From positions 248,001 through 312,000 of the forward strand of contig JAJJXM010000045.1 in assembly GCA_024516155.1 (NCBI GenBank): DNA of 64,000 bases. The letters run 5' to 3'. This document shows positions 21,865 to 34,130 of this stretch, in pieces. This stretch comes from Pyronema omphalodes (taxonomy: Eukaryota > Ascomycota > Pezizomycetes > Pezizales > Pyronemataceae). How positions within the stretch are numbered: the stretch's first letter is position 1; each line of letters begins with the position of its first letter. The position numbers and the translations under genes are program-made. A model generated the notes under the pieces. It saw nothing but the letters and a program-made list of their open reading frames with translations. It ran no database searches and had not been told where the DNA came from.

Positions 21865-23242
21865 TTACCCCCTAACTCGGGTTGTCTTGGACTTTACTTT
21901 GACATCCTCCTCCGACTCTGACTCTTCCCAAATAGTCGCTAGTCCACCCCATGGCGTTGGCATAGGCTTCCTCCCATCCCAATCCCAGCCCTGTACATTC
22001 TTCACACCATTTTTGTTACTGTATACCCTAACACTCCCTCGTTGTTTTACCACAGGCAATCCATCCCCAGGTTTCACCAGATGTCTTCTTCTCCAAAACG
22101 GGCCAATGAAATGACAATCTGTATCCCGAATTCTTGGTCCTGCAACTATTTTCTGAAGTCTGTCATCATCCCTCTTTATTGTATGTTTCCCATTGATCGC
22201 TCCGGGTATCCCATGGGAGTTTTTCTCAACTTTGTTCCCCTTTGGCTCAGGAGACTTCGTCCGCTTTTTACTAAGAGCTCGGACGCCCTTCTCAATTGCC
22301 TTCGATGTCTCTTTAGTCGCGTCTATGACCATTTTTGCGACTTTTTCGAAGGAGCTAGGTTCTTTATCGGGTCTATCAATCCGGTGCCTGGTGGTTGAAT
22401 AATTTTCGCTTGGAACCCGTGAGGAGCCGCGAGTCTTCGAGGTTGAAGATGGTCGATGTTGCTTGGGAGCTGGGGTATCGGAGCGTGTGGTTTTTGAAGA
22501 GTTAAGAGATCTCAAGACCGAAGGCGGTAGGCTTCGCTTGGGAGCTGGGGTGTCGGAGCGGGTCTTTTCTTTATAGGAGCTGAGTTTTCTAAAATCAATG
22601 GGGGAACGAGTAGCTGGTGGTTCAAGTTTTCTTGTGTTGAGAGAAGACCCGGGGCGAGACGTAGATGCCAGACGAGAACGATCATTGTAGTTCTGATCAG
22701 CTTTACTCTGACTAGAACCCCTGTGGCGTGAAGAACCCTCAGTAGTAGCAGTCTTCGGTTTTGTCTTCGTCTCCACCTTTTTTTCCGTAGGTTTGGTCGT
22801 CCGAGATGTAGTCTGGTCCTTTGCATCTACTTTCTTCTCAACACCTTTGCCTTCCGAATCCTTATCCTGCCGTGAGCTCTGGGTCCTCGATTCGAGACGT
22901 TTCCGATGCACAGGCTCTTCAATCATATCCAGTTTTTCCTCAGTAGGGTTGAGCAGCGGCTGCATGTCGGGTTTCTGAGCGCTTTGATGTCGTTGGTTTG
23001 TTATCCCGTTGCTCCGATTCTGTTCGGTCTGACTTCTGTCTACTAGCATTTGGGAGGTCCAGCAGAACCATCTGCGGGGGAGGGATCCATGCAATGACAA
23101 TGGGTGCATCTGACCTCCGCGTAGCAGAGGGCTTTTTTGATGTTCGACTCCGAGGTCGATCTGTTGCTGGTACTGCAGATGTTTTGCCTGATGTTCGTGC
23201 AGTAGAGGACGAGCGTGTTTTTGTTAGCTCTTTGTTAGACAT
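21865..23242 (-). CDS. Unrecognised basic Ser/Thr-rich protein with conserved-looking C-terminus; one frameshift
   Basis: The best start is the ATG at 23242 (MSNKELTKTRSSSTAR). The frame from there stays plausible through SDRTESEQRDNKPTTSKRSE, then meets a stop near 22940. A second frame, open from 23109 to 21865, continues with the same composition. Dropping one base near 22950 (in CAACCCTACTGAG) would join them smoothly into about 455 residues, so a one-base insertion is likely. The middle is disordered, with two similar TRSDTPAPK repeats. The C-terminal 110 residues look folded: aromatic-rich segments CHFIGPFWRRRHLVKPGDG and NVQGWDWDGRKPMPTPWGG, then a DE-rich tail. No family recognised, and no signal peptide. 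Confidence 0.55.
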
Positions 23243-25230
23243 TATGGCGATATATGCGGGGTGTTTTCTGACGGTATGGTAATGATGAAAGTGGTAAAAT
23301 ATATTCGAGCTGGTATAGTTGGCTGGGTTGAAGCGAAAGGGGTCGGGTTTTGAGGGGGCTGACTGTGAGGGGCGGTCAAGACGAATCAGATGGTAGCCGT
23401 GGAATCTATTATTCATTGTGAAGACCCTAGTTGCCCAGAGCAGCCAAGTAACTTGACTTCATTGATACGTTCTTTCTTCATGAAGAAACGGAGCATCATG
23501 TTTTAGCCGATGTTTATAACAAGATGCTCGCAATGCGAAGTATTTGGAGATGATACCTTGTTTTTAAACCCACCATGAATTGAAAAGGCTTGAGAGCCGG
23601 TATCGATCATGATGAATTTTTAAGGCGGATCCTGATGTTTTTATCAACTATTGCGGCTCTAGGCCACTACTAGTCTCCTGCTGTAGCTGGGTCGGGTGTT
23701 TTTCTTAATGCATCAGTATCTCCAGATGCTAAATCCTCGGCTTTGTACTGTAATAAAAATAACATGCGATATCTGGTTAGATAACGTTCATGTAATTACC
23801 CCAAACGTCACCCTGGGTAACTGCTACAGTCAAGTGAATTGCGATGACGTGAAATCACCATGTATGACTTGCTTCATGATTTATCACTTTAGGCATGAGC
23901 CCTGGGGGTAGTACAGAACCATTGGCCTTTGATATTCTCCTGGTCGAGCCTTTCAGGCTTTTGTTACGGTATGATAAATAAATAGATTAGCTCTCAACAA
24001 CCATACGCTGCGCTGACCGCTTTCGCAAAGCTCTGCGTTGACTACGCGCATTGGCCGAGAGCTGTCGATTGAGAAGAGGTTATAGAATGTAGGGGAACCT
24101 ATTTATGTGGGTACCGTCTACTAAGATACCCTCTTTACCAGGTATGCTGGCCGTTGTCCTGAAAGTTTTTGCATAGAGAGCAATGGTTGTCTCTATAATA
24201 GCATATCCTTAAGAAAACGGAAATATTTTTTGCAGTACCAATATACACAGTGACGGCTGCTGAATGTGCTCTCTAGAGGTTAGGCAGGCTGTAGAGGTCC
24301 ATAAGCGTATACCCCGCCCCTCAGCGCTCCGTATCTTAAAAAATCACTTACGCCAAGTCTTGCTCTATGCAAATACATTGCCTGTAGAAGGGTAAACCCT
24401 TTAGTCATGATATAACCTCATAGGTAGGTTCTGCTGTATCCATACAGTCAGTTCCTGAACCGTTTACCTTATTAAATCATCGACTTCCCGCCACCATATC
24501 ATTTTGCGCCTGACGCACGTGTTTAGTCACGACGCGTCACTTCTTCATCACATATCACTATTTCCGTACTAAAGCCCTCGCTGGCATTTATGCGTCAATG
24601 ACAACATTTACTTAAAGAGCATATAAAAACTGATGTTAATGAAGAATAACCATCCCGGTTGAGACGTGGGTATTATATAACCCATGCCGCCCTGCGCATT
24701 TATCAGTCCGTGGGACTCTTCGTCCTTATTGATCATGGCATTATAAGCCCTCTACCTACCCTGCTTACATATCCATAAACCACCTACATACTATATATCC
24801 TCCACAAGTCGATTTGCCCCCTTTAGAGACCAATCACAATCTCCACATCTCATCACAGTCCGGGGATTCAACAAACCAACCAACCATTAATCATCTCCAC
24901 GGCCGTCGCATAGACATTCTATCCAGCCTAACAATCAAAGATGTCTATCTGTATCACCAATCATATCCATCGACATAATATAAGCTTTTCGATGTATCTG
25001 TAGTACTAATTCCGTCGGGTAATTTAACTCTAACTCTAACTTTAACTTTAACTTTCATTATTAAGCTTAAGCTTAAATATAACCTATGGCATGATTTTGT
25101 AACCCGTTACGATTTGTTGATGCCCCCTGAAGATGGTGTATCAAACGTCATAGCGTGGTAGAAGACCAGAAGTCATAAGTAGATCAAAAGTACGAACAAG
25201 TAACATCTTTAACATTGCGCGCGCGCGGGA

Positions 25231-25240
25231 GGGGGGGGGG

Positions 25241-25302
<62 letters not shown>
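25231..25302. repeat. Poly-G followed by (GA)n microsatellite
   Basis: About eleven G, then about thirty GA dinucleotides with one interruption. A short CG-alternating stretch (25217-25227) precedes it. Confidence 0.9.
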
Positions 25303-25304
<2 letters not shown>

Positions 25305-27593
25305 TATAGGTAATGAACGTTGCTTACCTATCTATGTACCCTAAACACCACCGAAGAGATAGAGTCTATACCTATGAGCAGCAAAGGATAGTTAAAAAAA
25401 AAAAAAAAGAAAAAAACTGATTCCTTAATACGCTCAGTCCTTATTCAAATAAAACAAAACATTTCCACTGCAACTATAGACAACTACAGCTGTATCTTAC
25501 ATCCACCCCTCTCCCCCTCTCTCCCTTTTTGCTTTTCGGGTTGCCGCGATATACCACGATACCACGATGCTGCGTTCAAACTTCCTGTCGCAACTTCTCG
25601 CAGCGCTGGACGCCGAAAAAAAAAAAAAAAAAAAAAAAAAACAACTAGCCGCAATACACCCTAGCGCACTTCGGAAGCGCCGAAACTTTTATCCCTCGGT
25701 GGGGGGTGGAGTGGGGGCGATCAGGGGAAGAAGATTTTCTTTCTTTCTCGTATTTTCGTATTTGAACTAGAATGAAGAGTTCGAGATGTATGGTGATTGT
25801 TGGGCTTGTTAATATCTCGCCATTTTTTTTACCGGAGTGGGAAGCGAAGTACATTACATAGATCTAGACGAAGCACACGAAATATGGATAAGCGAAATGA
25901 GCGAAACTAGTGAAATGAGCGAAACAAGTGAAACAGGCTCCGAAGTTCGAACTCTATATGTACATACATACCATCTCCACCTATCGCCATTACCGAGCAT
26001 ACGGGGATACCGATGGGGGTTCAAATAATTTCAAATAAGTTCAGCTGTTAGCTATTAGCTTGGTCAACAGTAACCATCCGGGGTAAACGTGAGCAGAGGT
26101 ACATAATCCGAATACATATCGAGACGGAAGCCGGGGTTCGTATCTTCGTATCTTCCTTCGTATTCTTTATCATCATCATCGTGACTGTTAACTTTTTAAC
26201 TTTTTAACTTCAACTAGCCTCTGGAGTCTGCATATATATATACATAGCGACATTGATCATCACTGGCTATGTACCTACGGCGTCGGTTTAAACTTTTATG
26301 GGCCGTTGTATGTATATGTCTCGGCTAGATTGTTGATCCGTTGGTGGAGATTGCGGGGCCCCTCAACGCTCGGTGCTCGGTGCTCGGTCTTCGGCGCTCG
26401 GCGCTCGGTAACTGTTAGGTTGTTGTAGGTTATTTCGATTAGTAATCGCGGTTTATCATTCGCGATTCCCGTGTGCGGCGTATGGGATGTCCTTATACTA
26501 CATATACCGGATGTTTTTCGGGGTACTTTTCAGAGTATGGATATGGAGACTTAAAGATGGGGGAAAGAACTGAGTCCTGACGATAGGCTGTATGGAGCTG
26601 TTGGTATATATGGGGTGATTGGCTTATATATATGATATTGTATATTGAGCAGAGTACCGGTGACTTTAAGTTTAGACGGAAATGATGTATGGAATATGGA
26701 TTATATATGGAGTATGGAAACGACGATTTATATTGACGGGTATATGCAGGTGAAATTATCACCCGTCTGATGATTCGATAGCATTGATAATATGGAATTA
26801 TTACAGCGGTGAATACGGCTGATAAGGGATGTAAGGAGAAAACATCTACTATAGCAATAAACCTTTGCCGTTGGAGAGGACACTGTAACTATCTCATGAA
26901 GAAAATTACTTCCAACTGTCAGCAGATGTGAATTGGAATTTTTTCTTTCACTTCAGAGTCTACGGAATTGGAAAATATAACCGCATCATCTCCATGCCAT
27001 TGTATTGGAGTCTCGAATATACAATCTTAAGCCTTGACATTTGATATTTTAAGAAGACTGTCGATAGTTTTTATATCAAACCATATAGACCGGTATACTA
27101 TCAATGATATTTCTTAAGCTTAGTAACTCCAATTTCGCCCCCAAGTCTCCCCCAGTCTCCCCCGTCTCACTGTATTCCCAGTGCATCAATACCCTTCAAT
27201 ATCCACCAATATCCCCGGAAGCACCCCGGAATCCCCAAGCTCCAGGGCTCTCCGGATAAACCCCCATCATCACCGCATAATCTTCATCAACTTCATCCAC
27301 TTCAGCAAGCTTTACCGGCATCTTTATTACTGAATCCCGGTGCGACGGCCCGTTTTTCCGATTTTACCATTTTTCCGTTTTTCCATTCTACCATCACTAT
27401 CAAAAATATCAAAAATACCAGAATCCTCAAAAGAACAAATAACCAAACACCCAACCCAACACAACCCAATCCAACCCAACCCAACCAAGCTATCATCCCA
27501 TATCTTCCCTGTTTTTAAGTAAGTAAGTAAGACATATAAAGAATATTCGATGCAGTTAATCTTTTATATGCCATAATAATCCAGCCCATCCAA

Positions 27594-27611
27594 CCCCCCC
27601 CCCCCCCCCCC
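27594..27611. repeat. Poly-C tract, 18 nt
   Basis: An uninterrupted run of C, followed by more C-rich sequence and a CAT trinucleotide repeat. Confidence 0.9.
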
Positions 27612-27902
27612 TCCCCCCAACCCATCATCATCATCATCATCATCATCATCATAATCCAAACACCAAACACCAAAACCGAAGCAAAGCAAGCGAAGCCTCA
27701 CCGGACGCGCCGCAACGCGAGCAGCAACCTAAAAGCTCATTGCTCATGTACATATGTATCGCTTAGCTTTATTAGCTTTAACAGCGCTAACGGGGAGAAG
27801 CACGGATGACGGATGATGGAAGTTACTTTTACCTACTTACCTCCTTCCTTCCTTCACTTACATACATATATCCCTTCAACTAGATATATCCCTTCAACTA
27901 TT

Positions 27903-27960
27903 TATATCTATACCTATACCTATACCTATACCTATACCTATACCTATACCTATACCTATC
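27903..27960. repeat. (ACCTAT)n hexanucleotide repeat
   Basis: About nine tandem TATACC/ACCTAT units. Confidence 0.9.
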
Positions 27961-28529
27961 CAAAAAAGAAAAAAGAAAAAAAAATCTTCAGATACAGACT
28001 GTAGCTGGTTATGAAGAAAGTTGCTTTTCATAACCTGTTTTTATTACTCTTACTCTTACTCTAACTCCGCGTGGGGATCGCCGGAAAAGTTACAAAGACC
28101 GAACGAAGACTGAAGACTGAAGACCGAAAGCGGAGATAGCCGATGACCGATATTTAATTTAATTTGAGATGTTGGATAGATCGCGTGCCCCAGAGATCGT
28201 AATCCGCAATGAAAAGAAAAAGTTTCACAGCGAAGAGAGAGAGAAAAAAGAATCACTAGAGAAAAAGGTTTTTTTATGACAAAATAGTCATTATTCTATC
28301 CCCCAAGCCGTCTATTGCGGTGGGTTATGTATTTCAGGATACTATTATTACGTTACTACATACTTTCTTTCGTTGACCGATTTTTACTGGTCTTTAACAA
28401 CCAATCCAACCCAATTGACGGAATCCAAGTTCCATCAAAATATATACATCCAAATCATAACACAAAAGGAATCCTTCCACTCATCATTCATCTTAAGCCT
28501 TGACATTAGTCTAGTAAGACTACTCAAGC

Positions 28530-30157
28530 TTAAGCCTCCATCTGCTTCTTCTCGGCACGGTGGGCGAAGGTCTCGTGAGGGACCCACTTGCTGGAGGTAC
28601 GGGGAGTAGTCTCCTCCAACATGCGGTCGACCTGCTCGAGAGAAAGACCCTTGGTCTCGGGGACGAAGAAGTAGGCAAAGAGGAAACATCCGACACAGGT
28701 GGTTCCCCAGACGAAGAAGACCTTGGCTCCGAGGTTACCTTCAGTAGGGTCAACCATGTAAGGAGTAACGTATCCACTGTGAAATATATTAGCAATTGGT
28801 CATGAAAGGGTAAGAAGCGGGTACATACAGAACAAAGTTCCAGAGCCAGTTGGAGGCAGTAGCGAGAGCAACTCCCTTGGCACGAATGGGGAGAGGGTAG
28901 AGCTCTCCAATGATAATCCAGGCGGAAGGTCCCCAGGTGGTGGCGAATCCGAAAATGTAGAAGCAGACAAAGACGACCAAGCAAGTGGAAGCAGCCTGGG
29001 ATCCGGGAAGGGCGGTACCGACAGCTCCGACAATGAACTCACAAACAAACATGACGACGGCTCCGATCAACAAGAGTCTTCTGCGTCCCATTCTCTCGAC
29101 TCCCCAGAAGGCAATGGGGGTGGTGATGACGTTGACCAAGTTGGTGATAAGAGAGATCAAGAAAGCATTCTTAATACCAGAAGTCTGGAAGAAGGTGGTT
29201 CCGTAGTAGAAGATGAAGTTGACTCCAGTAAGCTGCTGGAACATCTGAAGGAAGACACCGATCAAGACACGACGGAAGTTTCCAGAGGGTCCGAGTCCCT
29301 TGAAACAGTCGGCCCATCCAGCCTGGGAGATGGACATTTCGTACTCAAAGTTGGCCTGGATCTCGGCGAGCTCATCCTTGATGTAGTCGGATCCAGTGGG
29401 CTGTCCACGGAGACGGCCGAGGGCAACAGCGGCCTCCTCGTGACGTCCCTGCTTGACGTACCAACGGGGAGACTCGGGGAGGAAGAAAAGACCGACAGCG
29501 AGGATGAAAGCCCAGACGAACTGGATGGCGATGGGGACACGGTAAGAAGCGTGAGTGTCCCACTTGTGGGTGGCCTGGTTGACACAAGCAGCGAGCAAAA
29601 GACCGAGGGTGATGGCCCATTGGTATCCAGCGACGATAGCTCCACGAACGGCCTTGGGGGCGATCTCAGACATGTACATAATGACGATAGCAGAGACCAA
29701 TCCGACACCGAATCCAGCAATAACACGTCCTCCGACGAGGAGTCCGACAGCAGTAGAGGCGACCTGAAGGGCGACACCGATAGAGAAGATGAAACAGGCG
29801 ATGATGATGGAAAGACGACGTCCGATCCAGTCGGCCAAGTTACCTCCGAAGAGGGCACCGAAGAAAGTACCGGCGGAAAGAATAGCGGTGATCAAGGACT
29901 TCTCCCAAACAACTGTGACATGTTAGTAGTTGTTGATGCAGAAGGAATATCGAAAAACATACGGATGTTGTATCCAGACTTGTCGACGCTGAGGTCAACG
30001 GGGCGACCGAACTCCCTCTTGAAAAGTCCATTCCCAAAACACCGTTGATGTATCCGGAATCGTATCCGAAAAGAATACCTCCGAAGGCCGCAAAACCGCA
30101 GAGCAAGTAGCCCCGCATGGTAATGGGCGACTCGATTCTCGAGACGTCGTTAGACAT
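28530..30157 (-). CDS. MFS hexose (glucose) transporter, HXT/sugar porter family, one base missing in exon 1
   Basis: Three exons: 30157-29963, 29912-28829 and 28776-28530, with introns of 50 nt (GTATGT...CTAACATGTCACAG) and 52 nt (GTATGT...TTTCACAG). Sugar porter signatures run in order: FGGILFGYDSGYINGVLG (helix 1), DWIGRR, GRVIAGFGVGLVSAIVIMYM, PESPRWYVKQGRHEEA, QQLTGVNFIFYYGTTFF (sugar-binding helix 7), GRRRLL, and PETKGLSLEQVD before the cytoplasmic tail. Twelve transmembrane helices and about 508 residues fit the family; it would be a plasma-membrane proton-coupled or facilitative hexose carrier. Oddity: after GVLGMD the frame needs one more T. The run at 30022-30025 has four bases where five would give D-F-F-K and restore the phase to intron 1, and the spliced length is one short of a multiple of three. 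It is therefore either a fresh null allele or a homopolymer miscall. Confidence 0.93.
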
Positions 30158-30453
30158 GGTTGTAATAGAAAAAGTTTGTAGTGATGTAAAAGTTCCGCTC
30201 TCTGTTGGGGGGTGAACTGTCAGTTTTTGTACTCTTTGTCGATCGAATTGCTGAGTGATGCCCACCAGAAAAGAACACTCGGTTGGAATCTGAGTTGGAA
30301 TTGGCGGTTGAGATGGAACTGTCTTTCCTCGGTGGGGATCTGGGGATCCTTTATACGAAGTATCGCCGGGTTTCTACTGCTGCCACACTGGTTTCCAGGG
30401 AGGACCCGCAATCATCCCGCGGGGCTTTGCCACGGCTGGTGATGGCCGGCGCT

Positions 30454-30471
30454 GGGGGGGGGGGGGGGGGG
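30454..30471. repeat. Poly-G tract, 18 nt
   Basis: An uninterrupted G run about 300 bp upstream of the hexose transporter start codon. It is therefore in or near its promoter. Confidence 0.9.
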
Positions 30472-31236
30472 CGACTGGGAATCAACGGGGAATCGAATAG
30501 CGACAGGGGTTTGTAAGCGCCAAATATGCGACAGCTCTTTAGGTGACTTTAGTGATGCATTGACAGGGATTGCATCTGCAAGTTCAGTTTCTGGACTTCA
30601 GAGGACTTTGAGAGGAAGCTGGGGATACCCGGCTAGTGCCTGGCTAGCTCAGGTGCACGCCAAAGAAAGGCAAGCAGCAAAGTTTTCATGCACGCTAGTA
30701 ATTTAAGCTAAAACTAGTGATAAGTCCGGCCCTCCGCACTTTTTAAACGAGCTAAATGTATGTGGCTAGTGTAATGCACCGCCCAGCACTTCCCCATTTG
30801 CTTAGCAACCGGGACTAGTGTCGCCCGCCACGCTACATCGCGATGGCTGGCCCGCTGTTGAACTCTAGAAACCCCACACAGCGGGCGCGAATGGCACGAG
30901 TCGACGGTGCGAAAGTGCGACGACGACGGAAGACAAGACTTTGCAGTGCGCTGTGGCTGTAAATTTGCGGAGGATTCTGGACTCCTCGCCAGGCTCACGG
31001 ATAATTTGTTCATCCGGTGCCTGCTTACTGAGTCGACCAATTCCGACAGAACCAAAGTAAGCAGGCAGACAAAATCTCGTTTCACAATTTACAATCATAT
31101 CAGCACGGACAGGCACAGCAGGCAATGGCATTTGAATGAATAATTGAGATTAGTGCATGTGACATGGTTCCATGCCCGACGACCGAACATTGTTGCATGG
31201 GAATGAATGAATTGGGGGCGGCGGGGAAGAAGGGGT

Positions 31237-31251
31237 GGGGGGGGGGGGGGG
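31237..31251. repeat. Poly-G tract, 15 nt
   Basis: An uninterrupted G run within a wider purine-rich stretch (31210-31270). Confidence 0.9.
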
Positions 31252-32676
31252 TAAGGTGGCGGGTGGGAGCACAAAAAAAGAGTCAGGATGTGAACACTGA
31301 ACACAAACCTTGTGTAACATACTCTTCCTGAGCAAATCTCAGCAATCTGAAACCCAGCAGCATCACGGACAAAAACCGGTGTATTTTTTTCTGTGAGCGT
31401 TAAAAAGTGCACGGACTACGAACATCATCTGGCGAAAAAAAAAAAAAAACGCACGGAAGTTCCGTAAGTCGATGACCGCACCTCGTCTCTAATTTTCAGA
31501 GCGAGATAGAGCCAGAGGCAAAGAAAAAAAATCAGAAAGGCTGGTTTTAATAACCTTCCTATGATGGATTATTCTTTTTTTATGCCATACCCAAATAACA
31601 AAAAAAGTTAAGAAAAGAAAAAAAAAAGCACTCGGCCATTTCCGGATCATCGCGATTCGTGACCTTTTGTCGTGCATCAATAAAAACCATGGTCCATGGA
31701 TACCTTGCAGTGAGCACCATACACCCCCTCCACTTCCCACCCCGCAAAATCAACCCAGAGCTCTGGGTTTCTTAGGTTGCTTTCCCCATCACAAACCTTT
31801 TTTTCATCGCAAAAATTTAAGGTTCAACAGCGGATCTTCTACGTTTCAGTCCATAGCGTTGCGTAAAAGAAACTTGTGTCCTGGATCTTCTGGACTGTAT
31901 ATCGTGGTATTCTGGATGTACATGACGGGATGTCCTTGGTAACGTTTTTTTTCACCCAGTAAACCTTGAATTGCCATGCGACACTGCGATACTGCGACCT
32001 GATGTCAATTCCAACCATACATAGCCAAGATCTCCATGCAAAACCTTCGATGTTGAGCAGTAGCTCGCTTAACGGTCCAATAATCAATTATCCAACAATG
32101 ACCCTTCATCCTGTTTTTTTTTTTTATAGAAGTCGTTGAAGAAAATCTTGTATGTTCTCCTTCTTCACTTTTTTGCCCCACATCTCGTCTCGTCTCGTTT
32201 CGCCTCCCGGGTGGCTTGCCTGCTTGTCTGCTTACATACGGCATACGAATCCTGCGGGGTAACTGTGCTATGTATTGATATTCAGTAGCCATGTAATACC
32301 CCCCCATATTTCGTCGCTGTATGGTGTACACGCAGATCCACAAAGCCACTGACGTTACTTTGAGTTTTTGGAGTTTTTGGCCACTGACGACCGTCGACCG
32401 CCGTTGTATATACCCGCCATTATATACCTCCATCATTCCATCATGCCATAGTACATAAGCAATTAATCATCATCTTGATATAATATATGCCAAGTTCACC
32501 AGTCTATATACCCACATTTCACCATACCCATCGTTACACCTTCATAATATCGCTGACCAAACCCCCAGCGGCGATTCTATGTATTCTATGTACATATACT
32601 CATACCTAACGATGATGGGTGGATCCTGCATAATTTCCGATTTATTTAAACTTTAGCTATGATGGCATATCTAGCA

Positions 32677-32696
32677 CCCCCCCCCCCCCCCCCCCC
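32677..32696. repeat. Poly-C tract, 20 nt
   Basis: An uninterrupted C run, followed about 50 bases later by a GGA trinucleotide repeat (32743-32774) and then CCCGAC-type hexamers (about 32847-32888). Confidence 0.9.
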
Positions 32697-33202
32697 ACAT
32701 CACATCGCGTATTTCTCCGGACTCTCGGTGTTCTCGCCGATTGACCGGAGGAGGAGGAGGAGGAGGAGGAGGAGAAACCCCTGTCTTTTTGTCTTGTCTT
32801 TTTGTCTTGTCTTGTCTTGTCATGTACCCAACCCCTGGCTAAACCCAACCCCGACCCCAACCCCGACCCCGACTCCGACCCCGACCCATGATCCCTGGTC
32901 CCTGGATAAAACTACCCATGGATAAACCACGACCGTAAAATCAACGTGGTTGAATGTTGTGCTGGTAGTTTTGTAGTATGTTGGTTTTGGGTTTACATAA
33001 GCTATATATGCATGCATAACCATAGGTACAGTATGTACATCGCGGGCTGCGGGTTGCGGGTTGCGGTATCATATATTTGGTGGCACTGGGAATTATGTAT
33101 GTAGATACATTATACATACATAGAGAGGTATAGTGTATAGTTTATAGTGTATAGTTTATAGTGTATAGTTTACTGCTTTGTGGTATATGTAGTGGGCTGT
33201 GG

Positions 33203-33272
33203 TGGGCTGTGGACTGTGGACTGTGGACTGTGGACTGTGGACTGTGGACTGTGGACTGTGGACTGTGGACTG
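33203..33272. repeat. (CTGTGGA)n heptanucleotide minisatellite
   Basis: About nine head-to-tail TGTGGAC units. Just upstream lies a TATAGTTTATAGTG-type tandem repeat (33132-33170). Confidence 0.9.
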
Positions 33273-33671
33273 TGGTGCTATGGCTATGGTTAGTAGAATG
33301 GAGGAAGAGTTGCGAGTTGGTTCTTTTTTGCGGTTGTAGGTGGGTATGATATGGTATGGTATGCGTGAGAGCTTGATAATTGGGTTGATGTTGATGATGA
33401 TGATGATGATGGGTTTTCTAAGGGATATCTGGGATAATGGGGCTGGAAGAAGATACCACGAAATTGATGTTGCCGTTGCTGTTGCTGTTGAAATTGCCGC
33501 TGCTGTTGAAATTGCCGTTGCTGTTGAGGTTGGCGTTGGTATCATGGTGTGAGGGATGAGGGAGGAGGCGGGAAGAGCGAGAGAGAGAAAAGAAAGAAAG
33601 AAAAAAGAAACAGACAGAGAAGAAGCGGAGACAAAGGCAGAGCGCAAGCCGCCAGGGAAGAAAACAAGGCA

Positions 33672-34130
33672 AGAGAGCAAGAAAGCAACAAAGCAACAAA
33701 GCAAGAAAGCAAGAAAGCAAGAAAGCAAGAAAGCAAGAAAGCAAGAAAGCAAGAAAGCAAGAAAGCAAGAAAGCAAGAAAGCAAGAAAGCAAGAAAGCAG
33801 AAGCAAGAAAGCAAGAAAGCAAGAAAGCAAGAAAGCAAGAAAGCAAGAAAGCAAGAAAGCAAGAAAGCAAGAAAGCAAGAAAGCAAGAAAGCAAGAAAGC
33901 AAGAAAGCAAGAAAGCAAGAAAGCAAGAAAGCAAGAAATCAAACAAAGCAACAAATCAACAAAGCAACAAATCAACAAAGCAACAATCAACAAAACAAAC
34001 AAATCAACAAATCAACAAATCAACAAATCAACAAATCAACAAATCAACAAATCAACAAATCAACAAATCAACAAATCAACAAATCAACAAATCAATAAAT
34101 CAACAAATCACAAATCAACAAATCATGGGA
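33672..34130. repeat. Octanucleotide minisatellites (GCAAGAAA)n then (CAACAAAT)n
   Basis: About 270 bases of GCAAGAAA units (with one 6-bp irregularity near 33797) pass into about 180 bases of CAACAAAT units. The 8-nt period leaves several frames on both strands open, which creates long false open frames. Confidence 0.95.

Larger units (their letters stand above)
23243..28529. other. Long gene-poor spacer with microsatellites
   Basis: No credible gene; open frames are short and unstructured. Contents include a GA-rich tract (25231-25302), poly-A runs (25392-25406 and 25617-25640), GCTCGGT-like tandem units (about 26367-26408), poly-C (27594-27611), CAT repeats (about 27626-27651) and an ACCTAT hexamer array (about 27905-27958). 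AT content is high near 24150-25100. Confidence 0.5.

Noticed and set aside
24661..24690. Near-palindromic GGGTATTATATAACCC as a regulatory site
   Set aside because: No neighbouring gene to regulate; a short AT-rich palindrome is expected by chance in this composition.
29440..30048. 202-codon plus-strand open frame over the hexose transporter
   Set aside because: It is antisense to a fully recognised transporter and has no domain of its own; a shadow frame.
33672..34130. Possible CRISPR-like array
   Set aside because: Units are contiguous octamers without spacers, and the genome is eukaryotic.
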